Assembly: GCF_001613045.1 (NCBI RefSeq)
Contig: NZ_BDBP01000017.1
Coordinates: forward strand, 62,001 to 126,000
Source of the DNA: Nocardia lijiangensis NBRC 108240
Lineage (GTDB): Bacteria > Actinomycetota > Actinomycetes > Mycobacteriales > Mycobacteriaceae
DNA: 64,000 nucleotides
Direction: 5' to 3'
The stretch's first letter is position 1. Every line of letters begins with the position of its first letter. Made by a program: the position numbers and the translations under genes. The notes beneath the pieces were generated by a model. The model had not been told where the DNA came from. It saw only the letters and a program-made list of their open reading frames with translations, and ran no database searches. Positions 17,800-27,454 of this stretch are shown here, piece by piece.

Positions 17800-18073
17800 C
17801 CCGCGCGCCGTCGCGTACGGCTGACGCCACACAGCGTCCGAACGCCTCACAGCGCCGGTGCCGGTGTGGGGCGTCGACCGGGTGTGCGGGAAGCCAGAAA
17901 GGAACCCCGGCGCGCGGGCCCGGCTCGGCGAGCAGCGCCGAGGTTTCGTTGTCCGGCGGCAGGCCGACGGCGTCGGCCCACATGTCGACGGCGCGATCCA
18001 GCAGTCGTCGCCTGCTGTCGCCGCCCGGATCGCCGGTCGGCTGCTGATCGATCAGTTCGCCGATGATCGTCAT
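17747..18073 (-). CDS. Doubtful small ORF downstream of cbs
   Basis: 108 aa. The first 65 or so residues (starting MTIIGELIDQQPTGDP, then a charged helix RRRLLDRAVDMWADAVGL) have proper G/C third-position bias and look coded, but the rest becomes Arg/Cys-rich and overlaps the 3' end of cbs on the other strand. The ATG immediately follows the stop of a 22-codon ORF (TGAATG). This may be a decayed gene whose true C-terminus was lost. No homologue is recognised. Confidence 0.25.
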   Translation of the reverse strand: MTIIGELIDQQPTGDPGGDSRRRLLDRAVDMWADAVGLPPDNETSALLAEPGPRAGVPFWLPAHPVDAPHRHRRCEAFGRCVASAVRDGARVSGRCGRCSGSRAGRGG

Positions 18074-18142
18074 TCAGATCTCGATGCCGCCGCGGTCGGT
18101 GACGCCGATGCCCGCGAGATTGTCGAGCAGCATCAGAGTCAT
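18074..18142 (-). CDS. Possible 22-codon ORF coupled to its neighbour
   Basis: It starts MTLMLLDNLAGIGVTDRG. Its ATG overlaps the stop of a longer open frame upstream (ATGA), and its own stop abuts the ATG of the next ORF (TGAATG). Chained overlaps suggest either a tiny operon or one gene broken by frameshifts. No ribosome binding site stands out. Confidence 0.2.
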   Translation of the reverse strand: MTLMLLDNLAGIGVTDRGGIEI

Positions 18143-18288
18143 TGGGCTGTGGATAATCCGGCCGCCGCGGCGCGTAGGGCAAATTCTTCGCAAATTACGA
18201 TTTCAAGTGCCGCGCGGAGGTATAACCGGGCCTGGACATCGCCTCGGCAATCGCCATGGCGTAATCGGATAGCGAAGGGAAGGGCGCC

Positions 18289-19422
18289 TTGTACACCTCC
18301 AGTTTGGCTATCGATTTCCAGCAAGGGCTTTCGGACGCGTGGAGTTCGATCGCGACGTTCGTGCCCAAGCTCGCGGGTTTCTTGGTCATCCTGCTCATCG
18401 GCTGGATCGTCGCCAAGGTGGTGGCGACCGTCGTCGACAAGGTGCTGGAGCGGGTCGGCTTCGACCGGCTCGTCGAGCGTGGCGGGATCGAGCAGATGCT
18501 GGCACGCAGCAAATACGACGCTTCGGACCTGATCGCCCGGATCGCCTACTACGCGATCCTGCTGATCGCGCTGCAACTCGGCTTCGGCGTCTTCGGCCCG
18601 AATCCGGTCAGTGACATGCTCGACGGCATCGTCTCCTGGCTGCCCAAGGCCGCGGTCGCGATCATCATCCTGGTCGTCGCCGGTGCGGTCGCCCGCGCGG
18701 TGCGCGAGATGGTAACCAGCGTGCTCGGCGGCCTGTCCTACGGCGCCGTGCTCGGCAGTTCGGCCGCGGTGTTCGTCTGGAGTGTCGGCATCATCGCGGC
18801 GCTGAACCAGATCGGCGTCGCCACCTCGGTCACCACCCCCATCCTGATCGCCGCGCTCGCCACCGTCGGCGGCATTCTGGTGGTCGGTGTCGGCGGCGGT
18901 CTCGTCCGGCCGATGCAGCGCCGCTGGGACGTCTGGTTGCGCAACCTCGAAGAGGAGATGCCCGCGGTCAGGGGCCACGCGGAGGCCTACCAGCGCGGCC
19001 GTGAGGACGTTTCCCGCGAGCAGCAGTGGTCGCCGCGCAGATCCGCGGCCGCGCAGCAGTGGACCCCGGAGGGGGTCATGACGAGTGGACGTCCGCGGGG
19101 CGGCTACCCGGAACAGCGCGGCGGTTACACCCAGGCCGGTGGCTACGGCCAGGGCGGCGGCCACCCGCAGGGCGGTCAGGGTGGCGGCTATCCGCAGGGC
19201 GGTCAGAGCGGTGGCTACCCCGAGGGCGCCGGATACTCCGAGGACGCCGGGTACCCCGAAGGCGGACAGCGCGGCTATCCGCAGGCCGGGCAGGGCGCGA
19301 CCTACCCGCAGGGCAGCGGCTATCCGCAGGACGGGCAAGGTGGGAACTACTCGCAGGGCGGCTACGCCCAGGGCAACGGCGACTACACCGAATACGGCGG
19401 CGACCCGCGCGATACGCGATAG
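18289..19422 (+). CDS. Mechanosensitive-channel-like membrane protein with Gly/Tyr/Gln-rich tail
   Basis: 377 aa. The start is TTG at 18289 with a good GAAGGGAAGGG site. Five hydrophobic helices lie in residues about 28-210, including the KLAGFLVILLIGWIVAKVV segment of the conserved TM helix (CmpX/MscS-related) family. The 130-residue C-terminal tail is low-complexity, built from imperfect repeats of GYPQGGQ, GGYPEG and GYGQGG, and is probably disordered in the cytoplasm. The role is likely osmotic or envelope stress. The TTG start and repeat tail suggest modest expression and a length-variable end. Confidence 0.8.
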   Translation: MYTSSLAIDFQQGLSDAWSSIATFVPKLAGFLVILLIGWIVAKVVATVVDKVLERVGFDRLVERGGIEQMLARSKYDASDLIARIAYYAILLIALQLGFGVFGPNPVSDMLDGIVSWLPKAAVAIIILVVAGAVARAVREMVTSVLGGLSYGAVLGSSAAVFVWSVGIIAALNQIGVATSVTTPILIAALATVGGILVVGVGGGLVRPMQRRWDVWLRNLEEEMPAVRGHAEAYQRGREDVSREQQWSPRRSAAAQQWTPEGVMTSGRPRGGYPEQRGGYTQAGGYGQGGGHPQGGQGGGYPQGGQSGGYPEGAGYSEDAGYPEGGQRGYPQAGQGATYPQGSGYPQDGQGGNYSQGGYAQGNGDYTEYGGDPRDTR

Positions 19423-19433
19423 GACCGCCCATT

Positions 19434-19473
19434 GAAACGTCCGCCCCGGGTACGCGCCCGGGGCGGACGTTTC
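19434..19473. terminator. Perfect 17-bp hairpin terminator
   Basis: GAAACGTCCGCCCCGGG pairs perfectly across a 6-nt loop (TACGCG). It lies 11 bp after the channel-gene stop and 10 bp from the end of the convergent DUF6401-like gene, so it serves both. Confidence 0.85.
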
Positions 19474-19482
19474 GCGAGAACG

Positions 19483-19851
19483 TCAGGCCAGGCGCGCGGC
19501 GTGCAGGCAGACTCCGGCGAGACGCAGTTGCAGCCAGTCGGCGTCCACCCAGCCCAGCGGATCTTCGGGTGCGGCGCTGACGAACGGGACCGTGCCGGCG
19601 TCCGCGGGCCCGGCGTGGTCGAGCAGCCCCCTGGCGTATCCGGCGAGCAGCACCGCGGCGGGCACCGAGCCCGCGTCTTCGACGCCGAAGTCGAGGATGT
19701 CGCGCACGGCGGCCGCGTGCTGATCGAGGGCCGCCGAGACCACCGGGAATTCCGCGGCGGCGATGCGCGCCGGCGCCCCGTGCGTCGTGTTCAGGCGGTT
19801 CAACAATCGGCGCGCCGAAACTTCGAGCAACGCGGGGCCCAGCAAAAACAC
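19483..19851 (-). CDS. DUF6401-like protein
   Basis: 122 aa with a GTG start. It is a small helical protein with the segment AALDQHAAAVRDIL, a central LLAGYARGLLDHA and a terminal LRLAGVCLHAARLA, a layout I associate with DUF6401 proteins. These occur in actinobacterial natural-product clusters and elsewhere, and their biochemistry is unknown. No such cluster is visible here. An alternative start further upstream is not excluded. Confidence 0.5.
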   Translation of the reverse strand: MFLLGPALLEVSARRLLNRLNTTHGAPARIAAAEFPVVSAALDQHAAAVRDILDFGVEDAGSVPAAVLLAGYARGLLDHAGPADAGTVPFVSAAPEDPLGWVDADWLQLRLAGVCLHAARLA

Positions 19852-19951
19852 TCGTTCATGCTAACAATCGGCATGAAGATATGAAATTGTGATGTTCAAC
19901 TAAATGCCTGCGCGTGGTCGAATTTCCAGCAAATTACTCGCGAGCGTGTGA

Positions 19952-21130
<1,179 letters not shown>

Positions 21131-21272
21131 GCACTCAGCGTAAGTTGCGCCGCCGGGGGAAGTCGTCCGGATGGAACCCGTCGGCAATGCGGGCCCGGCC
21201 GTAAGGACGCCGATCGGGGTGAGACGGGTGTCACGGCGCGCCCCGGCCGGATAGCCCGAAAGTGGCTCCCTC

Positions 21273-21278
21273 TAGAGT
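21273..21278 (+). promoter_or_regulatory. Candidate -10 box of metB
   Basis: TAGAGT lies six bases before the metB ATG with no Shine-Dalgarno sequence, as expected for a leaderless transcript. Confidence 0.45.
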
Positions 21279-21284
21279 GTCCCC

Positions 21285-22430
21285 ATGAGTGAGCTGGGAT
21301 TCTCCACACGCGCCGTGCATGCCGGATTCGATCCCGACCCCCAGACCGGCGCGGTCAACGTGCCCATCTACGCGAGCTCGACCTTCGCTCAGGACGGAGT
21401 CGGCGGTCTGCGCGGCGGCTACGAGTACGCGCGCACCGGCAACCCGACGCGGACCGCGCTCGAGGCCAACCTGGCCGCACTCGAATCCGGCCGCTACGGA
21501 CGGGCTTTCGCGTCCGGCATGGCCGCGACCGACTGCGCGCTGCGCGCCACGCTGCGCCCCGGCGACCACATCGTCATCCCGGACGACGCCTACGGCGGCA
21601 CCTTCCGGCTGATCGACAAGGTGTTCAGCCAGTGGGGCATCGAGCACTCGCCCGCGCACGTGTTCAACACCGATGAGATGCGCGCCGCGATCCGCCCGAA
21701 CACCAAGCTCATCTGGGTCGAGACCCCGACCAACCCGCTGCTCAGCATCGGCGACATCCCCGCGCTCGCCGACGTCGCGCACGCCGCGGGCGCGAAGCTG
21801 GTGGTGGACAACACCTTCGCCACTCCGTACCTGCAGCAGCCGCTGCTGCTCGGCGCCGACATCGTGGTGCACTCGACCACCAAGTACCTCGGCGGACACT
21901 CCGACGTGGTGGGCGGCGCGCTGATCACCAACGACAAGGAACTGGACGCGGCGTTCGCGTTCCTGCAGAACGGTGCGGGCGCGGTGCCCGGCCCGTTCGA
22001 CGCGTTCCTCACGATGCGCGGCACCAAGACGCTCGCGGTGCGGATGGAGCGGCACTGCGACAACGCGGAGACCCTCGCCGAGTTCCTCTCCAAGCATCCG
22101 GCCATCTCCCAGGTCATCTACCCCGGCCTGCCCGAGCATCCCGGACACGTCGTGGCCGACAAGCAGATGCGCCGGTTCGGCGGCATGATCTCGGTGCGCC
22201 TGCACGGCGGCAAGGAAGCGGCGCACGATTTCTGCTCGCGCACAAAGATCTTCACTCTCGCCGAGTCGCTGGGCGGCGTCGAATCGCTGATCGAGCACCC
22301 CGGCGCCATGACGCACGCGTCCACCGAGGGCTCGCTGCTGGAGGTGCCCGCCGATCTGGTGCGGCTCTCGGTCGGCATCGAGGACATCAGCGACCTGCTG
22401 GCCGACGTCGAGCAGGCGCTCGCGAAGTAA
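21285..22430 (+). CDS. metB: Cystathionine gamma-synthase
   Basis: 381 aa. It is a Cys/Met-metabolism PLP enzyme: Lys200 in HSTTKYLGGHSD binds PLP, YEYARTGNPT is the tetramer-contact motif, and ETPTNPLL precedes the cofactor Asp. It makes cystathionine from an activated homoserine and cysteine. In actinobacteria the same enzyme may also act as homocysteine synthase or cystathionine lyase. With cbs it gives the cell both directions of transsulfuration. The position before greA matches Rv1079-Rv1080c. Confidence 0.94.
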   Translation: MSELGFSTRAVHAGFDPDPQTGAVNVPIYASSTFAQDGVGGLRGGYEYARTGNPTRTALEANLAALESGRYGRAFASGMAATDCALRATLRPGDHIVIPDDAYGGTFRLIDKVFSQWGIEHSPAHVFNTDEMRAAIRPNTKLIWVETPTNPLLSIGDIPALADVAHAAGAKLVVDNTFATPYLQQPLLLGADIVVHSTTKYLGGHSDVVGGALITNDKELDAAFAFLQNGAGAVPGPFDAFLTMRGTKTLAVRMERHCDNAETLAEFLSKHPAISQVIYPGLPEHPGHVVADKQMRRFGGMISVRLHGGKEAAHDFCSRTKIFTLAESLGGVESLIEHPGAMTHASTEGSLLEVPADLVRLSVGIEDISDLLADVEQALAK

Positions 22431-22458
22431 GGGCAGACACGGGAATGGATACGACGAA

Positions 22459-22488
22459 GCGGCCGCACTCGGTATCGAGTGCGGCCGC
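22459..22488. terminator. Perfect 13-bp hairpin after metB
   Basis: GCGGCCGCACTCG pairs with its complement around GTAT, 28 bp after the metB stop. Confidence 0.8.
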
Positions 22489-22545
22489 TCGCGTATCGGT
22501 CGGGTTTTCTCGGCCAGGATCCGGTCGGCGACCGAATCGGCGCCT

Positions 22546-22566
22546 GCGCGCCCACGGTGGGCGCGC
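22546..22566 (-). terminator. Hairpin at greA 3' end
   Basis: GCGCGCCCA and TGGGCGCGC pair around CGG, 7 bp past the greA stop on the minus strand. Confidence 0.65.
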
Positions 22567-22573
22567 GGCGGGC

Positions 22574-23071
22574 TCAGCTGTGGTACGGCTCGGCGCTGAC
22601 CAGCGTCACCTTCATGGTGTTGCCGTTCGGCAGCGTGTACTCGCGGGTCTCGCCGACCTTCGCGTCGATGAGCGCGCCGCCGAGCGGAGAGTTCGGCGAG
22701 TACGTCTCCAGGTTGGAGTCGCCGCGCAGGCCCTCTTCGCGGGTCGCGATGAGGAAGGTCTCGGTGTCGGACTCGTCGCCGTCGTAGTAGACTTTCACGA
22801 CCGAGCCCGGCAGCGCAACGCCGGACTTGGTCGGCGCGACGCCGACTTTGGCGGTGTTCAGCAACTCCTGGAGCTGGCGGATGCGAGCCTCCTGCTGGCC
22901 CTGCTCCTCACGCGCCGCGTGGTAGCCGCCGTTCTCCTTGAGGTCGCCCTCTTCCCGACGTTCGTTGATCTCCGCGGCGATGACCGGACGGTTGGCGATG
23001 AGCGCGTCGAGTTCGCCCTTGAGCCTGTCGTGCGACTCCTGGGTCAGCCAGGTCACGTTCGTCTCGGTCAT
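22574..23071 (-). CDS. greA: Transcription elongation factor GreA
   Basis: 165 aa from the ATG at 23071 ([17 protein letters not shown]), which has GGGAG upstream; an ATG three codons earlier is also possible. An N-terminal coiled coil carries the tip acidic pair in [15 protein letters not shown], and the C-terminal domain ends in LVSAEPYHS exactly as in mycobacteria. GreA inserts into the RNA polymerase secondary channel and stimulates cleavage of backtracked RNA. The 345-bp upstream space suggests a long leader or a distant promoter. Confidence 0.96.
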   Translation of the reverse strand: MTETNVTWLTQESHDRLKGELDALIANRPVIAAEINERREEGDLKENGGYHAAREEQGQQEARIRQLQELLNTAKVGVAPTKSGVALPGSVVKVYYDGDESDTETFLIATREEGLRGDSNLETYSPNSPLGGALIDAKVGETREYTLPNGNTMKVTLVSAEPYHS

Positions 23072-23416
23072 CTCGATCACTCCCTAGTAGTTGTTCCCGG
23101 CGGGCCGGGATTCCCTGATGCACTGTTGCCTACCCACCCGAGGGAGGGCATGCACCAGCCGACGGCTAGAGCGATCCCCGGGGGGTGGTTCCACGAACCC
23201 CGTCAGGACGTTCCGGACAAACCCGAAAACCCGGAACATGCAGCGCTGGCCGCCAATGCAGCAAACACGGCTCCGGGGTGCGGAACCGTGTATCACGCCA
23301 TTTTAGCATGAATCACAAACATGCAGGTCGGAGTTTGTTTTGCCGACGTCGCGTCGCCGATTCACCCCTCGATGCGCCGATCTGGGCGGGTGATCATCCC
23401 GCGCGGAGACGCTGAA
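23072..23416. other. greA upstream region with hairpins
   Basis: There is no gene in these 345 bp. On the minus strand a TAAAAT box (about 23301-23306) could be the greA -10, implying a leader of more than 200 nt. Inverted repeats within include GTTCCGG/CCGGAAC (about 23213-23240), GGTTC-CAC-GAACC (about 23187-23199) and CCCGG/CCGGG next to the start. Their function is unknown. Confidence 0.35.
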
Positions 23417-23881
23417 TCAGCCGGCCCGGAGGTATGCGGGAACGTGGTCGCTGCATCCGTAGACGTTGCCCGCGGCGGGTCGCGCGGAGGAGCGGACCGT
23501 GGTGGTGAGCTCGATGGTCCCGCTCGTCGACGGCGCGATCAGTACCTCGCGGCGGCCCACCTCGGCCCCGTCCCTGTCCATCGCGCGCACGAAGCAGACC
23601 ACCGGTTCACCGGGCTCGTCGCGGGTGACCTTCATCCGGATGGTCATGGTGGACTCGTCGACGATCGTGTAGCCGAGCTGCTCGGCGTCGATGTCCTTCG
23701 GACCGAACTTCTGGAACCCGAGGAAGGCGATGCCCAGTCCAGCGGCCACCACGGCGACGCCGAGCGCCAGGGCCACCTTGCGCCGGGGCGTCCGCGGTTT
23801 CGTCCCGTAGCGGTCGGCGTGTCGCCGCGCCTGGTCGGCGGCCGAGTCGCCGCTGCTTTCGGGCGTGGGATCGCTCGTCAC
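23417..23881 (-). CDS. DUF4307 membrane protein (Rv1081c-like)
   Basis: 154 aa from the GTG at 23881 (GGGAGCG upstream). A charged cytoplasmic N-terminus ([17 protein letters not shown]) is followed by one transmembrane helix (about residues 37-58) and a beta-rich outer domain with a cysteine pair (VVCFVRA and VYGCSDH). This is the DUF4307 layout, and the gene order greA - DUF4307 - mca is the same as in M. tuberculosis. It is divergent from mca with about 100 bp between. The function is unknown. Confidence 0.85.
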   Translation of the reverse strand: MTSDPTPESSGDSAADQARRHADRYGTKPRTPRRKVALALGVAVVAAGLGIAFLGFQKFGPKDIDAEQLGYTIVDESTMTIRMKVTRDEPGEPVVCFVRAMDRDGAEVGRREVLIAPSTSGTIELTTTVRSSARPAAGNVYGCSDHVPAYLRAG

Positions 23882-23981
23882 TGGTCGCTCCCGGGGGGTA
23901 CGTCGGAACAAAAGACGGTCGAATGGAACTATAGGGAACGAAGACCCGACACCCGCGACCGAGAGCGATGGTGAACGAGAC

Positions 23982-24866
23982 GTGAGTGGCCTTCGCCTCA
24001 TGGCGGTGCACGCCCACCCGGACGACGAATCCAGCAAGGGTGCTGCGACGACCGCCCGATACGCCGACGAGGGCCACGAGGTCCTCGTCGTGACGTTGAC
24101 CGGCGGCGAACGCGGCAGCATTCTCAACCCCGCGATGGACACACCCGGGGTGCTGGAGCGCATCGATGAGATCCGGCGCGACGAGATGGCGGCCGCGGCC
24201 CGCGCGCTCGGCGTGCGCCAGACCTGGCTCGGTTTCGTCGACTCCGGCCTGCCCGAGGGCGACCCGCTGCCGCCGCTGCCCGAGGGCTGCTTCGCGCTGG
24301 TGCCGCTGGAGGAGGCGACCGAGGCGCTCGTGCGCGTGGTGCGCGAGTTCCGGCCGCACGTGATCACCACCTACGACGAGACCGGTGGCTACCCGCACCC
24401 CGACCACATCCGCTGCCACCAGGTGTCGGTGGCCGCGTTCGAGGCGGCGGGCGATCCGGAGCGTTTCCCCGACGCGGGCGAGCCGTGGACGCCGCTCAAG
24501 CTCTACTACGACCACGGCTTCAGTATGAAGCGGCTGGAGCTGTTCGCCGCCGAGTACGAGCAGTTGGGCGAGCCCTTCCCGCTGCAGCAGTGGCTGGATC
24601 GCATCCGCGCTTACGCCGTGGAACGCGGCGACGTGATGTCCAGGGTGACCACCCAGATCGAATGCGGTAAGTACTTCCCGCAGCGCGACGACGCGCTGCG
24701 CGCGCACGCCACCCAGATCGACCCGAACGGCGCCTTCTTCGCGATCCCGCTGGAGATGCAGCAGCGCCTGTGGCCGACCGAGGAGTTCGAGCTGGCCAAG
24801 ACCCGGGTGCGCACCGCCATCCCGGAGACCGACTTGTTCGCGGGCATCGAGGACGCGACCCAGTGA
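23982..24866 (+). CDS. mca: Mycothiol S-conjugate amidase
   Basis: 294 aa from the GTG at 23982. The LmbE-type zinc deacetylase signature is intact: AHPDDE (residues 11-16, with His12 and Asp15 as zinc ligands) and the later HPDH(x)RCH histidine. It hydrolyses mycothiol S-conjugates to release a mercapturic acid, detoxifying electrophiles, in the cytosol. Length and sequence follow Rv1082. Its stop shares one base with the ATG of the next gene (TGATG), so the two are translationally coupled. Confidence 0.95.
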   Translation: MSGLRLMAVHAHPDDESSKGAATTARYADEGHEVLVVTLTGGERGSILNPAMDTPGVLERIDEIRRDEMAAAARALGVRQTWLGFVDSGLPEGDPLPPLPEGCFALVPLEEATEALVRVVREFRPHVITTYDETGGYPHPDHIRCHQVSVAAFEAAGDPERFPDAGEPWTPLKLYYDHGFSMKRLELFAAEYEQLGEPFPLQQWLDRIRAYAVERGDVMSRVTTQIECGKYFPQRDDALRAHATQIDPNGAFFAIPLEMQQRLWPTEEFELAKTRVRTAIPETDLFAGIEDATQ

Positions 24867-25141
24867 TGTTCGAACTGCTCGCGCAAACCCCCGGAACTCC
24901 CACGGGCCCCGAATTCGGCAAGGCCTCGCCGCTGGGCCTTGCCATCATTCTGTTGCTGCTCGCGGGCACCTTCCTGCTGGTGCGCTCGATGAACCGGCAC
25001 CTGAAGAACCTCCCGCCGACCTTCGAGCCCGAGCATCCGGAACCGGATCAGGAGGCCGACGAGGGAACCGATCACGGTGCGGTGCACCGCACCGACGGGC
25101 CCGACGACGCCGGGACCGAGGGGCAACCCCGACCCAGTTGA
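24866..25141 (+). CDS. Small membrane protein (Rv1083-like)
   Basis: 91 aa. It has one transmembrane helix (about residues 22-42, PLGLAIILLLLAGTFLLV) followed by the motif RSMNRHLKNLPPTFEPEHPE and an acidic tail. The RSMNxHLK-LP segment is conserved in small proteins encoded after mca in mycobacteria (Rv1083). Coupling to mca suggests a related role or simply co-expression; no function is known. Confidence 0.8.
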   Translation: MFELLAQTPGTPTGPEFGKASPLGLAIILLLLAGTFLLVRSMNRHLKNLPPTFEPEHPEPDQEADEGTDHGAVHRTDGPDDAGTEGQPRPS

Positions 25142-25508
25142 GCCCCGGTCGATCGTCGGCGTGACAACGCGAATTCGTCGATGAGCGGGGGGGTTTCGAG
25201 AGCGAGGCGCGCAGCCTTGTCGAGTGGGCTGACGCGCGTGATCGGGTGCCGAGTTCGTCACAGCTCGCGCGGTAGCCGGTTTCCGGACCGGCGTTCCGGC
25301 TCCCTGCCAGCAGACTTTTAGTTCTGTTGTCGCGCAATGCTTTTGCCGACGTAGGCGGGCGCTGCCTGGCTCGCCGATTCTCGATTGTCCTCGGGGCGCA
25401 ACCGTTTTCGACGCGGTGCGGGGCCTGCGCCCGGCCCTGTGCGTCGGCCGACGCCTGTCACCAGGTCGTGCTATCAATGCACGAACTCCGCTCGACCGAA
25501 GGATGCCC
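25142..25508. other. Gene-free spacer
   Basis: These 367 bp have no gene, no strong hairpin and no recognisable remnant. It marks the left edge of an accessory segment absent from the M. tuberculosis order. Confidence 0.5.
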
Positions 25509-26072
25509 ATGGACACTCTGATCGGCCAGATCGACCGCGCTCTCGACATGACCGGCGCGATCGTCGCCGCAGTCGACGACGACCTGCTCGCCGCGCCGAC
25601 GCCGTGCAGCGACTGGGATGTGCGGGCGGTGCTGAACCACACGGTGGGTGGGATGCACTCCTTCGCGGCCGCATTGAGTGGGAACGATCCGCGCGGTGCG
25701 CGCGGCGACGACTGGCTGGGCGGAGACCCGCAGGGCGCCTACGCGGCCGCGGCCGAGGTGGACCGAGCCGTATGGCGCAGGCCCGACGTGCCGACCGCGA
25801 CGGTCGAGCTCGGTCTCGGCCGCATGCCGGGCCCGGCCGCCGCGATGATCCACCTCACCGAGGTGCTGGTGCACGGTGTGGACATCGCCCTGGCGATCGA
25901 TCGGCCCGACTTGGCCGACGACGCGCTGTGTGCCGAGATGCTCGCGACCATGCGGGCCATGGGCGGCATCGATATCTTCCGCACGCCCGGCATCTACGAG
26001 GCCGAGGTGCCGATCCCGGACGACGCGCCGCCGCACCGCAAGCTACTGGCTTACACCGGGCGCAAGTGGTGA
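25509..26072 (+). CDS. Mycothiol-dependent maleylpyruvate-isomerase-family enzyme (TIGR03086-like)
   Basis: 187 aa from the ATG at 25509 (GAAGG six bases upstream). It is a DinB/MDMPI four-helix bundle: LLAAPTPCSDWDVRAVLNHTVGG holds the first metal-ligand His, and HLTEVLVHGVDIALA holds the Glu and second His of the zinc site. The family includes mycothiol-dependent isomerases and many proteins of unknown substrate. A nearby mca gene fits mycothiol chemistry but the two are not in one operon. Confidence 0.82.
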   Translation: MDTLIGQIDRALDMTGAIVAAVDDDLLAAPTPCSDWDVRAVLNHTVGGMHSFAAALSGNDPRGARGDDWLGGDPQGAYAAAAEVDRAVWRRPDVPTATVELGLGRMPGPAAAMIHLTEVLVHGVDIALAIDRPDLADDALCAEMLATMRAMGGIDIFRTPGIYEAEVPIPDDAPPHRKLLAYTGRKW

Positions 26073-26085
26073 AACGTACCGTGTG

Positions 26086-26220
26086 GTGACCGGTCGTGCG
26101 GTGGCCGGTCGTGCGGTGGCCGGTCGTGCGGTGGCCGGTCGTGCAGCGGTCGACCGCGCGGTGGCCGGTCGTGCGGTGGTCAGCCTTACGGTGACCCGCC
26201 GCGCGGTGCCCGATCCCCGC
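26086..26220. repeat. 15-bp tandem repeat (about 9 units)
   Basis: The unit GTGGCCGGTCGTGCG is repeated head to tail from 26086. Units at 26101, 26116 and 26161 are exact or identical to each other, that at 26131 differs at one base, and the later units from 26176 decay. It fills the space between two convergent genes. No hairpin terminator is seen there. Confidence 0.85.
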
Positions 26221-26229
26221 GCAGGCCGA

Positions 26230-26793
26230 TCACGCCGAACGCCGCACCGGTTGCCGCAGAATCGTCCTGGTGCGCTCACCGGGGACTTTGCGCGGATCGG
26301 TCAGATAGATCTCGTGGTGGCGGCCGTGCGGCGTCAGCCCCTCGGCCGCCATGAACTTCTCCATCCGGTCCAGCGTCTCCGGCTCCGTCGCGTACGGCCC
26401 GACGTGCAGCGCCTGCACCGACTCGCCCTCGACCAGGCGCTCGAAACGCACGGGCCCCTCGCCGATCATCGCCGCGGTGACCCCCTCCGGCATGCGGATC
26501 ATCATCGTCCAGTGCCACTGCTCGCGCGGCACCGACAGCGGCGGCTCGTCGGACTCGACCCACCACAGACCCTCGAGCTTCGGCACCACGAAATCCCGTC
26601 CGTCCGCCTTCGCGAGCTTCTTGGCCCGGTAGGCGGCCTGATAGAGCAGGGCAACGGCCTCGGTGTACTCCGGTCCGGTGGGGGCGCCCGAGCCGGTGAT
26701 CATGGCGTAGTCGTAGCCATCGAATGTGCGTAGACCCGGGTCGGCGGGCGCGGTGTAGTACTGCTTGTCGCTCTTGGCGAGATCGATTTTCAC
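26230..26793 (-). CDS. GyrI-like small-molecule-binding protein
   Basis: 187 aa. It opens MKIDLAKSDKQYYTAP and continues with the GyrI-like/SOUL-helix repeat pattern: LEGLWWVESDEPP, QWHWTMMIRMPEGV, ALHVGPYATEPETLDRMEKFM and a terminal HHEIYLTDPRKVPGERTRTILRQPV. These match stand-alone GyrI-like domain proteins, which bind hydrophobic compounds or, in a few cases, hydrolyse them. No DNA-binding domain is attached. It is convergent with the MDMPI-like gene. Confidence 0.85.
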   Translation of the reverse strand: MKIDLAKSDKQYYTAPADPGLRTFDGYDYAMITGSGAPTGPEYTEAVALLYQAAYRAKKLAKADGRDFVVPKLEGLWWVESDEPPLSVPREQWHWTMMIRMPEGVTAAMIGEGPVRFERLVEGESVQALHVGPYATEPETLDRMEKFMAAEGLTPHGRHHEIYLTDPRKVPGERTRTILRQPVRRSA

Positions 26794-26962
26794 GGTGTCT
26801 CCCTACTGTCGGCTTTGGGTCGAGCCTCGGGTCTCCAGCGGCGGGAGAGTCAAGAGGACCGAATCCGTCGGCAGGCGGGTGTGACCGGAGCGACGGCACT
26901 CGCTTTACAATTTCCGCCTGAACTGATGAAGCCAAGCGTGTTCTGATCTTCGATCAAGGAGC

Positions 26963-27394
26963 ATGATGTACTTCTCTCGGAGCGAAAACCGTTTCAACCC
27001 ACCCGAACTCGGCCAGTCGGGCGGTCGGAACGTCCTCGAGGTGCCGCTCGTCGGCCGCAGGGTGCGCGAGGTCGTCGTTGTCGGCAGCGGCAAGGACTGG
27101 GAGATGTCGGTCGAGCTCGAGGATGGGCTGGCCATCGGCATCGCGATCTCGGACTTCAGCATGTCCTGTTGTGCCGGTATGTATTGCGCCACAACAGGTA
27201 TCGATGATTTGAATCTCCAGACCCGGTACTGGGGCGAGGATCTGCGCATCGAAGCGTTTCGGCTCGAAATGTCCAGCTGGTCGGACGATGAGGCGGTTGC
27301 CCAGGAGTTTTTCCGTGATGGGCAGCAGTGGATCGCTGAAGGGTTCCATGGCGAGCTGCCGTACGCAGCCTCGGCGTACCTCGCTTTGCGATGA
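26963..27394 (+). CDS. Hypothetical protein, possible immunity-type
   Basis: 143 aa from the ATG at 26963; the adjacent ATG at 26966 has better spacing to AAGGAG. It is a compact acidic alpha/beta protein with PLVGRRVREVVVVGSG near the N-terminus and an unusual cysteine cluster (SCCAGMYC). G/C bias at third positions is weaker than in its neighbours, which hints at recent arrival. Size and acidity resemble immunity proteins of contact-toxin systems, but no toxin gene is adjacent. The function is unknown. Confidence 0.6.
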   Translation: MMYFSRSENRFNPPELGQSGGRNVLEVPLVGRRVREVVVVGSGKDWEMSVELEDGLAIGIAISDFSMSCCAGMYCATTGIDDLNLQTRYWGEDLRIEAFRLEMSSWSDDEAVAQEFFRDGQQWIAEGFHGELPYAASAYLALR

Positions 27395-27454
27395 CCTCCG
27401 GTGCCACGTGATGTTCCAGTGATGCGCCGAACTCTTTCGCGTAGATCGCGCAAC

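Noticed and set aside
15844..17850. 668-codon minus-strand ORF opposite cbs
   Set aside because: Only its 3' end (the secreted protein from 16302) is real; the remainder is the complement of cbs.
19085..19435. Alternative-frame repeat proteins over the channel gene tail
   Set aside because: They are frame-shifted readings of the GYPQGG repeat region of the real gene.
23084..23296. 70-codon minus-strand ORF in the greA leader
   Set aside because: No ribosome binding site, mixed Cys/Arg-rich composition and poor codon bias.
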